Part shown: piece by piece, positions 1 through 8,619 of the stretch
How positions within the stretch are numbered: the stretch's first letter is position 1
How the letters are laid out: each line of letters starts with the position of its first letter
Source of the DNA: CALJDF01 sp038121105
GTDB taxonomy: Bacteria; Pseudomonadota; Alphaproteobacteria; SHVP01
DNA: 64,000 bases
Assembly (NCBI GenBank): GCA_038121105.1
Contig: JAYONB010000003.1
Span: 62,001-126,000, forward strand
Direction of reading: 5' to 3'
Program-made: the position numbers and the translations under genes
The notes under the pieces: model-generated
What the model saw: the letters and a program-made list of their open reading frames with translations, nothing else
Database searches by the model: none
What the model was told of the DNA's origin: nothing

Positions 1-580
1 AGACCGCTCCGTGAGTCTTACCGACGTCGCCAAGGCGGCGAACGATCCATCGAACTTGCCGGACGGCATGGAGCCCGGCTTGAGCGAGGATGCAACCTAC
101 AAGTCGGAGGCGTCGAGCTTTCCCAACGGATGTCACATCGTGGAAGTCGAGATCGATCCAGACACCGGGCATACCGCCATCGAGGACTACACCGTGGTGG
201 ACGAATTCGGCGTGGTGCTGAACCCGATGATCGTTCACGGTCAAATCCACGGCGGAATCGTCCAAGGTGTGGGACAGGCGCTTTTCGAAGATACGATTTA
301 CGACGAGGACTCTGGCCAGCTTCTGACCGGATCGTTCATGGACTATTGCATGCCCCGGGCCCTCAACATGCCCTCGATCAAGATCGACATGAACGCGGTA
401 CCCTGCACCACCAACTCGCTTGGAGTGAAGGGCGCGGGTGAAGCCGGCACCACCGGTGCGACCGGTGCGGTCATCAATGCCGTGCTCGATGCGTTGGCCC
501 CGACGGGAGTCAAACACATCGAAATGCCAGCAACACCGCAGCGCGTCTGGCGCGCCATCCAGGACGCCAAGGCCGCCTAG
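1..580 (+). CDS. Molybdenum hydroxylase large subunit (xanthine dehydrogenase / CoxL superfamily), C-terminal part
   Basis: The reading frame is open from base 2, so the gene begins before the window and only about 192 C-terminal residues are seen; the family has about 750-800. Visible family signatures are QIHGG followed by QALFE, the segment SFMDYCMPRA, and KGAGEAGT, whose Glu is the catalytic base next to the Mo site in this superfamily. The product should bind molybdopterin cytosine dinucleotide and hydroxylate an aldehyde- or heterocycle-like substrate; the actual substrate cannot be told. The next gene is a close paralogue over the whole visible length. No [2Fe-2S] or FAD partner subunit is inside the window; they may lie upstream. 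Confidence 0.9.
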   Translation, partial: DRSVSLTDVAKAANDPSNLPDGMEPGLSEDATYKSEASSFPNGCHIVEVEIDPDTGHTAIEDYTVVDEFGVVLNPMIVHGQIHGGIVQGVGQALFEDTIYDEDSGQLLTGSFMDYCMPRALNMPSIKIDMNAVPCTTNSLGVKGAGEAGTTGATGAVINAVLDALAPTGVKHIEMPATPQRVWRAIQDAKAA

Positions 581-596
581 CAACAGGCCCAACAAT

Positions 597-618
597 GGGC
601 GACGGCAATCCGTCGCCC
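597..618. repeat. Perfect hairpin between the two molybdenum hydroxylase genes
   Basis: Arms GGGCGACGG (597-605) and CCGTCGCCC (610-618) form a perfect 9-bp stem with the 4-base loop CAAT, 17 bases after the stop of the first gene. There is no T tract after it (next bases ATGTATCC), so it looks like an mRNA-stabilising or Rho-assisted element rather than a canonical intrinsic terminator. A shorter imperfect echo (GCGACGG, then CCGcaTCGC) follows the second paralogue at about 3012-3032. Confidence 0.5.
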
Positions 619-676
619 ATGTATCCTCTCCCTGAGAATGCGCCGATAGGTGGCGCACGACAGAGGGAGACGCGGA

Positions 677-3010
677 ATGTCCGATTTCGGGTTTGGGAAA
701 AGCGTTCGTCGAGTGGAAGACGATCGGTTGCTTGTCGGCAACGGTCGCTTTCAGGACGATTTGAACATCGAGGGGCAGGCCCATGCGGCGTTGGTGCGCT
801 CGCCGCACGCCCACGCCAACGTGGGTACGATCGACATTTCTGCGGCGAAGGCCGCTCCCGGCGTAATCGCCGTCTTAACCGGCGCCGATGCGGCAGCCGA
901 CGGTGTGGGACACATGCCAAGCCCCACGGTCGAAATCCTTCAACTTACACGTCGGGACGGTTCAGCGGCTTACGTCCCGCCACGACCGATACTGGCCACC
1001 GAGACCGTGAAGCACGTTGGGGATCCTGTCGTAATGGTCGTCGCCGAGACGCTGCAGCAGGCGTACGATGCGGCCGAATTGGTCGACATCGACTACGACA
1101 TACTGCCCTCGTTAACGGATACGGCGGCAGCCCTTAAAGACGGCGTGCTCCAGGTGTGGGACGACGCGCCGAAAAACATCTGCTTCGACTGGTCGATGGG
1201 CGACGCCGAAGCAACCGACGCGGCCTTCGCCAAAGCGGACCATGTCGCCAAGGTCGATCTGGTCAACAATCGCGTGGTATGCGCCTCGATGGAACCCCGC
1301 GGTGCCACGGGCCTCTTCGCCAACAATACCTACACGTTACACACGAACTGCCAAAACGTGTTTCAGCTCGGCGAGGTCGCCGCCGGCATCCTCGGTGCCG
1401 AACCGGGCCAAGTCACCGTTCTGACCGACGATGTCGGGGGCGGCTTCGGCATGAAAGGTTACATCTACGCCGAACAAACCCTGATGTTGTGGGCGGCGCG
1501 CAAGTTGGAGCGCCCGGTGAAATGGTACGGCGGGCGCAGTGAATCATTCGTTAGTGACGCCATGGGACGCGACCACGTCACCCATGCCGAATTGGCGACA
1601 ACTAGAGACGGTGATTTTCTTGGACTTCGCGTTCTTACGGTGGCAAGCCTTGGCGCCTACGCCAATCAAGTTGGGCCGCTGGTTCCGACCCTGCTGTACA
1701 GCCGCATGCTGCCGGGGCTGTACAAGATCCCGGCCGCACATGCCCAAGTCACCGGCGTATTCACCAATACGACCGTGACCGACGCTTATCGCGGCGCCGG
1801 CCGGCCGGAAGCGGCCTACGTCATTGAGCGGCTTGTCGAACAGGCGGCGCGCGATCTCGATATCGACGCTCGGATCCTGCGCGAACGCAACTACCCGCAA
1901 AGCGGTGACATGCCATATCGGACGGCGATGGGCTTGAGTTACGATTCGGGTGACTTCGCGCGCAACTTGCGCGATGCGTTGAAAGCTGCCGAAGCCGACG
2001 ATGTGACGGCGCGACGGACTGAGGCCCAGAATCGCGGCAAACGCCTTGGCCTCGGGATTGCGACCTACATCGAGGCGACCGGTGCCGACCCCAAGGAGAC
2101 GGCAAAGATCACGTTCAAAGACGACGGCCGGGTGCTACTCGATATGGGAACACTGGGCACCGGACAAGGCCATCCGACGACGTTCGCCCAGTTCGTTCAT
2201 GAAGCGCTCGGCATTCCGTTCGACAAGATCGACTTCCGTCAAGGCGACAACCGTTTGCTTCCCCAGGGCGGCGGCACAGCCGGCTCGCGATCGCTCGTGA
2301 TCGGCGGGAACGCCGTGCTGACGACGGCCGAAAAAGTGCGCGAAAAGGCGAAAAAAATCGCCGCACACATGATGGAGGCAGCGGAGGCCGACATCGAGTT
2401 CGACAATGGCGTTTTCACTATCGCTGGAACGGACCGGGCGGTATCAATCATGGACGTGGCGAAGGCCGCAAAGGACAAGGCCAACCTTGCCGACGGCGTG
2501 GAACCGGGCTTGGACGAAACAGGCGACTTCACCTACCCAGTCCCAACGTTTCCGAACGGCGCACACGTCTGCGAAGTCGAAATAGACGAGGACACAGGTC
2601 AGGTGGCGATCACGCGCTACACGGTGGTGGACGACTTCGGCAAGGTCATCAATCCGCTCATCGTCGCCGGGCAGGTTCATGGCGGTATAGCCCAGGGTGC
2701 CGGCCAAGCCCTGTTCGAACACGCCGTTTACGACGACGAGAGCGGGCAACTTATTTCGGGGTCATTCATGGATTACTGCATGCCGCGCGCCGACGACTTG
2801 CCGTTCATCGACTTCCGCTACAACGAAATCCTCTGCCGGACCAACCCGTTGGGCGCTAAAGGTGCTGGAGAAGCCGGCACATTGGGCGCCCTGCCCGCCG
2901 TGGTGAATGCCATTTTGGACGCGCTAGCACCGCTCGGCGTCACCCATATCGACATGCCGGCGACGCCGGAGCGGGTGTGGCGGACGATTCAGCAAGCACA
3001 GGCCGCCTAG
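677..3010 (+). CDS. Molybdenum hydroxylase large subunit, form II CoxL-like
   Basis: This 777-residue protein is full length for the xanthine dehydrogenase/CO dehydrogenase large-subunit family. It has an N-terminal a/b-hammerhead domain (about 15-130) and two molybdopterin-binding regions. Key motifs are DVGGGFGMKG (from residue 252), AYRGAGR (370-376), which is the form-II signature instead of the CO-oxidising form-I AYxCSFR, and KGAGEAGT with catalytic Glu732. It should use Mo-cytosine dinucleotide and pass electrons to FeS and FAD subunits that are not present here. The start at 677 is chosen because GAGGGAGA lies 7-8 bases upstream and the MSDFGFGKSVRRVEDD opening is typical; an in-frame ATG at 650 has no such site. 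It is a tandem paralogue of the preceding gene. The substrate is unknown, and CO is unlikely. Confidence 0.92.
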   Translation: MSDFGFGKSVRRVEDDRLLVGNGRFQDDLNIEGQAHAALVRSPHAHANVGTIDISAAKAAPGVIAVLTGADAAADGVGHMPSPTVEILQLTRRDGSAAYVPPRPILATETVKHVGDPVVMVVAETLQQAYDAAELVDIDYDILPSLTDTAAALKDGVLQVWDDAPKNICFDWSMGDAEATDAAFAKADHVAKVDLVNNRVVCASMEPRGATGLFANNTYTLHTNCQNVFQLGEVAAGILGAEPGQVTVLTDDVGGGFGMKGYIYAEQTLMLWAARKLERPVKWYGGRSESFVSDAMGRDHVTHAELATTRDGDFLGLRVLTVASLGAYANQVGPLVPTLLYSRMLPGLYKIPAAHAQVTGVFTNTTVTDAYRGAGRPEAAYVIERLVEQAARDLDIDARILRERNYPQSGDMPYRTAMGLSYDSGDFARNLRDALKAAEADDVTARRTEAQNRGKRLGLGIATYIEATGADPKETAKITFKDDGRVLLDMGTLGTGQGHPTTFAQFVHEALGIPFDKIDFRQGDNRLLPQGGGTAGSRSLVIGGNAVLTTAEKVREKAKKIAAHMMEAAEADIEFDNGVFTIAGTDRAVSIMDVAKAAKDKANLADGVEPGLDETGDFTYPVPTFPNGAHVCEVEIDEDTGQVAITRYTVVDDFGKVINPLIVAGQVHGGIAQGAGQALFEHAVYDDESGQLISGSFMDYCMPRADDLPFIDFRYNEILCRTNPLGAKGAGEAGTLGALPAVVNAILDALAPLGVTHIDMPATPERVWRTIQQAQAA

Positions 3011-3086
3011 AGCGACGGAAACCGCATCGCCCGCGCGTGCGTATACCATAGGAGACCCACTAGCGGCGGCTGCCGCGGAGGCTTTG

Positions 3087-4418
3087 ATGGCGACGGAAGC
3101 GGCCTTTATAGCGGCGACGCGCTTCGGCTATGGACCGAAACCAGGCGACCTGGAGCGTATAGGCCGCGACCCCCGCGGCTGGCTCGACACACAGATCGGA
3201 AATACGGACATCCCGCCACCGCTGCGGGACCTACCACCCTCGGCAAGGCTGATCGCCAAGATGATCGAGGAACAGACCAAGCAGATTGGCTTTGCCGACT
3301 ACGTTCGGACCGAAGCGCGACCGGCCTTCGATCGCGAGGTGGGCCGCCGCACGACCGCCGCGGCGCAAACCGACACACCGTTTCGCGAGCGGCTGGTGCA
3401 CTTCTGGAGCAATCACTTCACCGTGTCGGTCAAGCGCGTGCAGATCATGTCGTCTGCTGGTGCCTTCGAACGCGAAGCAATCCGCCCGCACATCTTCGGC
3501 AAGTTCGAGGACATGTTGATCGCTGTCGTGCAGCACCCTGCGATGCTGATCTACCTAGACAACCAGTATTCTTTCGGTCCGAACAGCCCTGCCGGCCGCC
3601 AGCGCGACTTCGGTCTCAATGAAAACCTAGCGCGTGAGATCCTCGAACTGCACACACTCGGTGTCGACGGCGGTTACCATCAGGACGACGTCATCGCGCT
3701 CGCCAAACTGATCACCGGCTGGGGCGTGGCGCGGCCGCAGGACCGTCGCAACGGCACACCGGGCGGCTTTCTTTTCCGCGAACCGGGCCATGAGCCCGGC
3801 GGCAAGTCATTGCTCGGCAAGACCTATCGCCGCGGCGGCGTGACCGAGGGCGAGGACGCATTGCGCGATCTGGCCCGCCACCCCGCGACCGCGCGGTTCC
3901 TCGCCGAGAAACTGGCGCGCCATTTCATCGCCGACGACCCTCAACCGGATACTGTGGCCCGGTTGGCCCGGGAGTTCATGGATACCGGGGGCGACCTGGC
4001 CGCGCTTTCGCGCGCGCTGATCGACGCACCCGAGCCCTGGGAAGCGCCCCTCGGCAAGGTTAAGACGCCGAACGACCTGGTGATCTCGACGTTGCGTGCA
4101 CTCGATGGACCGGACTTGCGTGACAAGGATCTGGTCGGCCCGTTGGCGCTGATGAACCAATTGCCTTTCACCGCGCCCTCGCCGGCCGGGTGGTCCGATA
4201 ACTCAACGGACTGGCTCGGACCCGAGGCTCTCCTCACGCGGATCGAGTGGCTGCGCGCCGTCGCCAACCACACGCCGATTCCCAATACCCTGCAATGGGC
4301 GGATGGCCTTCTCGGCCCGGTGCTTTCCGACGACACACGCATCACGGTGTCGCAAGCCCAAAGCCGAAGCGAATCGGTCGCGCTGGTTTTCGCCAGCCCC
4401 GAGTTTCAGAGGAAGTGA
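3087..4418 (+). CDS. DUF1800 domain protein
   Basis: This 443-residue protein matches the DUF1800 family: an opening FIAATRFGYGPKPGDLERIG, then FRERLVHFWSNHFTVS, the segment NENLAREILELHTLGVDGGY, and LAEKLARHFIADDP. Its biochemical function is unknown. The family nearly always sits next to a DUF1501 gene, as it does here with a gap of 2 bases, so the two probably work together, perhaps in the cell envelope. No clear signal peptide is visible at the chosen start. ATG 3087 has GGAG 6 bases upstream; a TTG lies one codon earlier. Confidence 0.85.
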   Translation: MATEAAFIAATRFGYGPKPGDLERIGRDPRGWLDTQIGNTDIPPPLRDLPPSARLIAKMIEEQTKQIGFADYVRTEARPAFDREVGRRTTAAAQTDTPFRERLVHFWSNHFTVSVKRVQIMSSAGAFEREAIRPHIFGKFEDMLIAVVQHPAMLIYLDNQYSFGPNSPAGRQRDFGLNENLAREILELHTLGVDGGYHQDDVIALAKLITGWGVARPQDRRNGTPGGFLFREPGHEPGGKSLLGKTYRRGGVTEGEDALRDLARHPATARFLAEKLARHFIADDPQPDTVARLAREFMDTGGDLAALSRALIDAPEPWEAPLGKVKTPNDLVISTLRALDGPDLRDKDLVGPLALMNQLPFTAPSPAGWSDNSTDWLGPEALLTRIEWLRAVANHTPIPNTLQWADGLLGPVLSDDTRITVSQAQSRSESVALVFASPEFQRK

Positions 4419-4420
4419 TC

Positions 4421-5641
4421 ATGGCGACCAGACGACACGTTCTGAAAGGGCTTGCCGCAACGACAGCGCTCACGGCCTCGCCGGTAGCCATGCAACGCGC
4501 CTTCGGCGCGGTTCCCGGCGATGCCCGGTTCGTCGTCGTCATCCTGCGCGGCGGGATGGACGGCCTCGCTGCGGTCGCGCCCTACGGCGACCGGGCCTAT
4601 CGGCGCCAGCGCGGCGATCTGGCGATGCCGGGGCCAAGCGAGGAGAACGGGCTGCGCGATCTCGACGGATTTTTCGGGCTACACCCTTCGCTGGCGCCGC
4701 TGCACCCGCTGTTTGCTAATGGCGAACTCGCGATCGCACACGCGGTCGGCACACAGTACCGCGAGCGCTCCCACTTCGACGCCCAGAACGTGCTGGAGAA
4801 CGGCACCGACACTCCACATAGCCGGCCAGACGGCTGGCTTAATCGAGCGATCGCCGCCCTGGACGGCGGCGAGTCACCGGTCGGCCTATCGGTTGGCGCC
4901 AACGTGCCGCTCATCATCCGTGGCCCCGCGCGTTATTCGACCTATGCGCCGCAAGCTTTGCCGGCGTTGACCACCGACTTCGTCACGCGGCTTGAGGCCA
5001 TGTACCGCCAAGACCCGGTGCTAGCGACCACATTGGACAAGGCGATGCGCTCCCAATCGATGCAGACGGAGGTTCTCGGCAAGTCGGCGGCGGGCATGGC
5101 CCGCAACCGGCGCGGTGGGGGCGCAGCGTTCTACCGCGAGGCTCTTAGCGCCGCGGGAAAACTGTTGGGCGATGCGCATGGTCCTCGGATCGCCGTCTTG
5201 GACACCGACGGCTGGGACACCCACGCGTTTCAGGGCAAGACACAGGGCGCTCTGGCGACCCAGCTCGGATACCTTAGTGAGGGACTGACTCGCCTGCAGG
5301 ATGGTCTCGGCGCCGCATGGCGGCGAACAGCGGTTATCGTGATTACGGAGTTCGGTCGCACCGCGGCGATCAATGGGACCAAGGGCACCGATCACGGCAC
5401 TGGCGGCGTTGCCCTGTTGCTGGGCGGGGCCGTCGCCGGGGGGCGCGTGGTGACGCCCTGGCCCGGCCTGGACACCCGTCACCTTTACGATGGCCGCGAC
5501 TTGGCCCCCGCCACCGATTTGCGCAGCGTCCTCAAAGGTATGCTGCGCGACCATCTCGGCATCGCGGACGCGCATCTAGAAGAGCGCGTGTTCCCCGACA
5601 GCCGGAGCGCCCAACCGCTGAGCGGACTGATCCGCACCTGA
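4421..5641 (+). CDS. DUF1501 domain protein, Tat-exported
   Basis: This 406-residue protein has a twin-arginine signal at the N terminus (TRRHVLKGLAA, then a hydrophobic Ala-rich stretch and cleavage near AFGA), so it should be exported folded. The mature part has family features: VVVILRGGMDGLAAVAPYGD, DTDGWDTHAFQG and the C-terminal VIVITEFGRTAAINGTKGTDHG, resembling the metal-binding core of the alkaline phosphatase/sulfatase superfamily. Its role is not established. Translation is coupled to the DUF1800 gene: AGAGGAAG, its ribosome binding site, overlaps the DUF1800 stop. Confidence 0.88.
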   Translation: MATRRHVLKGLAATTALTASPVAMQRAFGAVPGDARFVVVILRGGMDGLAAVAPYGDRAYRRQRGDLAMPGPSEENGLRDLDGFFGLHPSLAPLHPLFANGELAIAHAVGTQYRERSHFDAQNVLENGTDTPHSRPDGWLNRAIAALDGGESPVGLSVGANVPLIIRGPARYSTYAPQALPALTTDFVTRLEAMYRQDPVLATTLDKAMRSQSMQTEVLGKSAAGMARNRRGGGAAFYREALSAAGKLLGDAHGPRIAVLDTDGWDTHAFQGKTQGALATQLGYLSEGLTRLQDGLGAAWRRTAVIVITEFGRTAAINGTKGTDHGTGGVALLLGGAVAGGRVVTPWPGLDTRHLYDGRDLAPATDLRSVLKGMLRDHLGIADAHLEERVFPDSRSAQPLSGLIRT

Positions 5642-5697
5642 CGCTGGACGGGCCCGAGCCTGCGCCCGATACTCGACGCCTTCATTCAGGAGGCATC

Positions 5698-6375
5698 ATG
5701 AAACTCTACGGATCCCTTGCATCCCCCTTTGTAGCTCGTTGCTGGCTCGCAGCTGCCGCAAAAGCCAGTAACGTCGATCTCGAACTCTACGAAGACGGCA
5801 TCAAGAGCGACAGCTACCTTGCAATGAACCCGATGGGCAAGATGCCGCTTCTGGTCGACGGCGAAGTCGCGTTACCGGAGTCGACCGTCATATGCGAATA
5901 CCTCGACGAGACCTTGCCGGGACCGGCACTGATGCCGAGCGATCCAGGGGGAAAAGCCAAAGTGCGGCTGCTGACCCATATAGCGGACCTTTATCTTTCG
6001 GGGCCCAGCAGTCAGTTGTCGCGGGCGGCGCCGGACGACGACGCCGAACAGATCGCCGCCGCCGTGGCCGCCGCCGATGCCGGATTCACCTACCTGGAGC
6101 ACTTCATCGGTGGCAACGGGCGGGCCTACGGCGACAGCCTGACACTCGCCGACTGCACGTTGCAGCCCTCGGTCAACTTTGCGGTTCTGGTCTTGGCCAA
6201 GCACGGCGCAAAAGACAAACTCGACGGCCACCCGAAGCTTTCCCGCTGGTGGAAAGGGTGTGTCGAAAATCCTTCGTTGAAGGATGCGATCGGACAGATC
6301 GACGAGGCGGTCCTCGCGTTTCGCAAACGGCGCGCGGAAGAAGCCGCCAAGAAGGCAGCCACCGAAGCCAAATGA
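5698..6375 (+). CDS. Glutathione S-transferase family protein (copy 1)
   Basis: This 225-residue protein has a thioredoxin-like N domain (KLYGSLASPFVARCW, NPMGKMPLLVDG, the glutathione-binding LPESTVICEYLDE) and an all-alpha C domain ending in a Lys/Ala/Glu-rich tail. The Ser/Cys-type active site lies near SPFVARC. It should conjugate or reduce with glutathione; the substrate is unknown. The start at 5698 is preceded by CAGGAGGCATC, a strong ribosome binding site. A clear tandem duplicate follows 28 bases downstream. Confidence 0.88.
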   Translation: MKLYGSLASPFVARCWLAAAAKASNVDLELYEDGIKSDSYLAMNPMGKMPLLVDGEVALPESTVICEYLDETLPGPALMPSDPGGKAKVRLLTHIADLYLSGPSSQLSRAAPDDDAEQIAAAVAAADAGFTYLEHFIGGNGRAYGDSLTLADCTLQPSVNFAVLVLAKHGAKDKLDGHPKLSRWWKGCVENPSLKDAIGQIDEAVLAFRKRRAEEAAKKAATEAK

Positions 6376-6403
6376 GCATCTGGTCCCATGCGAGGGCGCG
6401 CCG

Positions 6404-7057
6404 ATGGTTCCCATGAAGCTTTTCGGTTCGTTGTATTCGCCCTTCGTCGGCCGGTGCTGGCTTGCGGCGACAGCCAAGGGCGGCGGTGTCGACCTCGAGA
6501 TGTTTCCCGGCGGGATCAAGAGCGACGCCTATCGCGCACTCAACCCAATGGGCCGAATGCCTCTCCTCGTTGATGGAGAAGTGGTGCTGCCGGAGTCGGC
6601 GGTGATCTGCGAATATCTTGACGCTGTCTTGCCGGGACCGCCATTGATGCCTTCTGATGCCGGCAGCCGGGCACGGGTGCTGCTGTTGTGCCGTATCGCC
6701 GACCTCTATCTGTTTCCAGCCTCGATCGCGTTACTCGTCGCCCCCAAGGCCGCGCCAGCCGAGGTTATCGCCGCGCCATTACGAGAAACCCAAGACGCCC
6801 TCAATCACCTGGAGCATTTCTTGGGCGAAGGCCCCTTTGCGTTCGGTGAGAACATCACGTTGGCGGATTGTACGCTCTACGGCGGCCTAGCGCTGGCGCT
6901 TATGGTATTGGGACGCCACGGGGTGACCGGGCGTCTCGACGGACGCCCCAAGCTGGGCAGGTGGTGGGGCAGCATTCGCGAGGACGCGACGCTTGGACCG
7001 GCCATCGCGCAAATTCGCGAAGCGGCGATTTCCTACGAAAAACAGCGCAATCTCTAG
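6404..7057 (+). CDS. Glutathione S-transferase family protein (copy 2)
   Basis: This 217-residue paralogue of the upstream gene is nearly identical through the thioredoxin fold (KLFGSLYSPFVGRCW, NPMGRMPLLVDG, LPESAVICEYLD). It diverges more in the C-terminal helical domain and lacks the charged tail of copy 1. Function is a glutathione-dependent transferase with unknown substrate. ATG 6404 has GAGGG 7 bases upstream; ATG 6413 (MKLFGS) is the alternative and matches copy 1 better. The two genes are probably co-transcribed. Confidence 0.87.
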   Translation: MVPMKLFGSLYSPFVGRCWLAATAKGGGVDLEMFPGGIKSDAYRALNPMGRMPLLVDGEVVLPESAVICEYLDAVLPGPPLMPSDAGSRARVLLLCRIADLYLFPASIALLVAPKAAPAEVIAAPLRETQDALNHLEHFLGEGPFAFGENITLADCTLYGGLALALMVLGRHGVTGRLDGRPKLGRWWGSIREDATLGPAIAQIREAAISYEKQRNL

Positions 7058-7148
7058 GCGCTGACCGCAGGCCGCCGATTTAGCTCAAGCCGGTGCTTTA
7101 CGGTCGAAGCCGTGCACTCGATACTGCCAGTGCCCTTGTGGAGGCCCT

Positions 7149-7718
7149 ATGCCCAAGCTGCTGCGCCTCACGCGCGCGCCCCTCAGACTTGCCGTCGCCA
7201 CGGGCCTATTTCTCGCAACCACACATGGCGCCGCACGGGCACAGGCGACCTTTGAGGCGCAGATCGAAGCACGCTCGTTCTCACCCGTTCGCAGCGGCGA
7301 CGTTCGGGTCGACTATCGTGAAAATACGGAACTCAACAGCCGGCTCGCAGCGGAGATCGAACGGGCCCTGATCGCGAAAGGCTTTGTTCTTCGCAACCGA
7401 CCGTCAATGCTGCTTGATTTCCGCACCACTGTTCGCCGAGCAGATACCGGCGGACTTCGCCTGCGCTTCTACGGCGAGGGCGGCAATCGCGTCGGACTCG
7501 ACGATTTCCGGGTGGGCGTCGATCTGCCCGACCCTGATCGGGCGACTCGAACCGTGCATTACGAAGTTGCCATGGACCTGATCGACCGAACCGCGCGGCA
7601 GATCGTCTGGACCGGGAAAGCCACGGTTGCGCTGCAGGGCGCGGAGCGATTTCAGGTCACCTCGGGATTAGCGCGACGCCTGACCGCTTTGATCGGGCAA
7701 ACCGCCAGCACCCCCTAG
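7149..7718 (+). CDS. Secreted DUF4136-like protein
   Basis: This 189-residue protein has a signal peptide (basic RLTRAPLRLAVA, hydrophobic core, cleavage near ARAQA). The mature part has the DUF4136-like pattern of a soluble envelope protein: short strands, a helix ELNSRLAAEIERALIAKGF, then a DFRTTV strand and IVWTGKATVAL. It may be periplasmic or a lipoprotein without the Cys; I cannot assign a function. Its TAG stop interlocks with the stop of the convergent cupin gene (bases 7715-7718, CTAG). Confidence 0.7.
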   Translation: MPKLLRLTRAPLRLAVATGLFLATTHGAARAQATFEAQIEARSFSPVRSGDVRVDYRENTELNSRLAAEIERALIAKGFVLRNRPSMLLDFRTTVRRADTGGLRLRFYGEGGNRVGLDDFRVGVDLPDPDRATRTVHYEVAMDLIDRTARQIVWTGKATVALQGAERFQVTSGLARRLTALIGQTASTP

Positions 7719-8560
7719 TAGGGCTCAAGCCCGCGGTACGGTTCGCGCCCGTAGGACTCCAGCTCCGGCGGCAGGTCTGGCTTATGCGGCGGATCGAAAG
7801 TGAACTTGTACTTCTCCTCGGTCCAGTAGTTGACTAAGGGTCCACCCTTGGAGCGACCCATCATCAGCAAACCCGAACGAGTACCAAACGGCCCATGATG
7901 AATCATGGGCGGCCGCCAGAAGTAGGCGCCAGGCAGCAGCTTGCCGCGCTCCATGAATAGATCGCCGGACAGGATGAACATCTCCTCGACCACGGGATGG
8001 TATTCGCGCGACCCCATGTAGCCTTCTTTGACGCCACCCGGGGGTATGACGTTAAGCCAAGTCCGGTCACCGGTGTCCGGATCGGTGCGCTGGGTTTTGG
8101 AGCCCATGCCCGGTGGCACCTTAGGATCGTGGTTCGCAAGTTCCCAAGCCTGCAGATTGGTGTCGATGTGCTCTATCAGCCCACCATCTGCCCGAAAACG
8201 GTCGCCGCCGGTCGCCAGACGCGGTTCGGCCTCGAAAAAGGTCAGAACGACCGCACCGTTCTTGCTCGCCGCGGTTCGTCGCTCATGTCCCGCCGGCAAA
8301 TAGGCGTAGCCGTACGTCCGGTAGTCCACGCCGTTAATGGCCAGGTCGCCGTCGAGCAGGAACATTTCCTCGTCGGCGGCAAGCGACTCGGGCTTGGTCC
8401 GCGACCAACCAGGCGGATAGCGTAAGATGACTGTGGAAGCACCGGTTTCGTCGTCGACACTGAGCACCTTGCTCTCAATATCGTCGCGCGCACCGCCGTA
8501 GAGGCCGCGTTGCCAGGGCAGCGCCTGGACTTGGATGAACTCGATATGCGGACGTGCCAT
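7715..8560 (-). CDS. DUF4437-type bicupin protein
   Basis: This 281-residue protein has two cupin halves. The first is around residues 45-110 (ILRYPPGWSRTKPESLAADEEMF, LLDGDLAING), the second around 165-235 (GYMGSREYHPVVEEMFILSGDL, PGAYFWRPPMIHHGPFGT). The second half retains His and Glu residues suited to metal binding. Such ChrR/DUF4437-like bicupins are either small-molecule dioxygenases or sensors; the function here is not known. The ATG has GAGGGAG close upstream. It shares its 4-base stop overlap with the preceding plus-strand gene. Confidence 0.8.
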   Translation of the reverse strand: MARPHIEFIQVQALPWQRGLYGGARDDIESKVLSVDDETGASTVILRYPPGWSRTKPESLAADEEMFLLDGDLAINGVDYRTYGYAYLPAGHERRTAASKNGAVVLTFFEAEPRLATGGDRFRADGGLIEHIDTNLQAWELANHDPKVPPGMGSKTQRTDPDTGDRTWLNVIPPGGVKEGYMGSREYHPVVEEMFILSGDLFMERGKLLPGAYFWRPPMIHHGPFGTRSGLLMMGRSKGGPLVNYWTEEKYKFTFDPPHKPDLPPELESYGREPYRGLEPY

Positions 8561-8619
8561 GAACTCCCTCGTTCGCGACGGGTGACGGCCGGTCCAGCTA
8601 GGGCGACGAAGTGTGTCGG

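Noticed and set aside
1..3010. Aerobic carbon monoxide dehydrogenase (form I)
   Set aside because: The active-site motif is AYRGAGR, not AYxCSFR, so CO oxidation of the form-I type is not supported.
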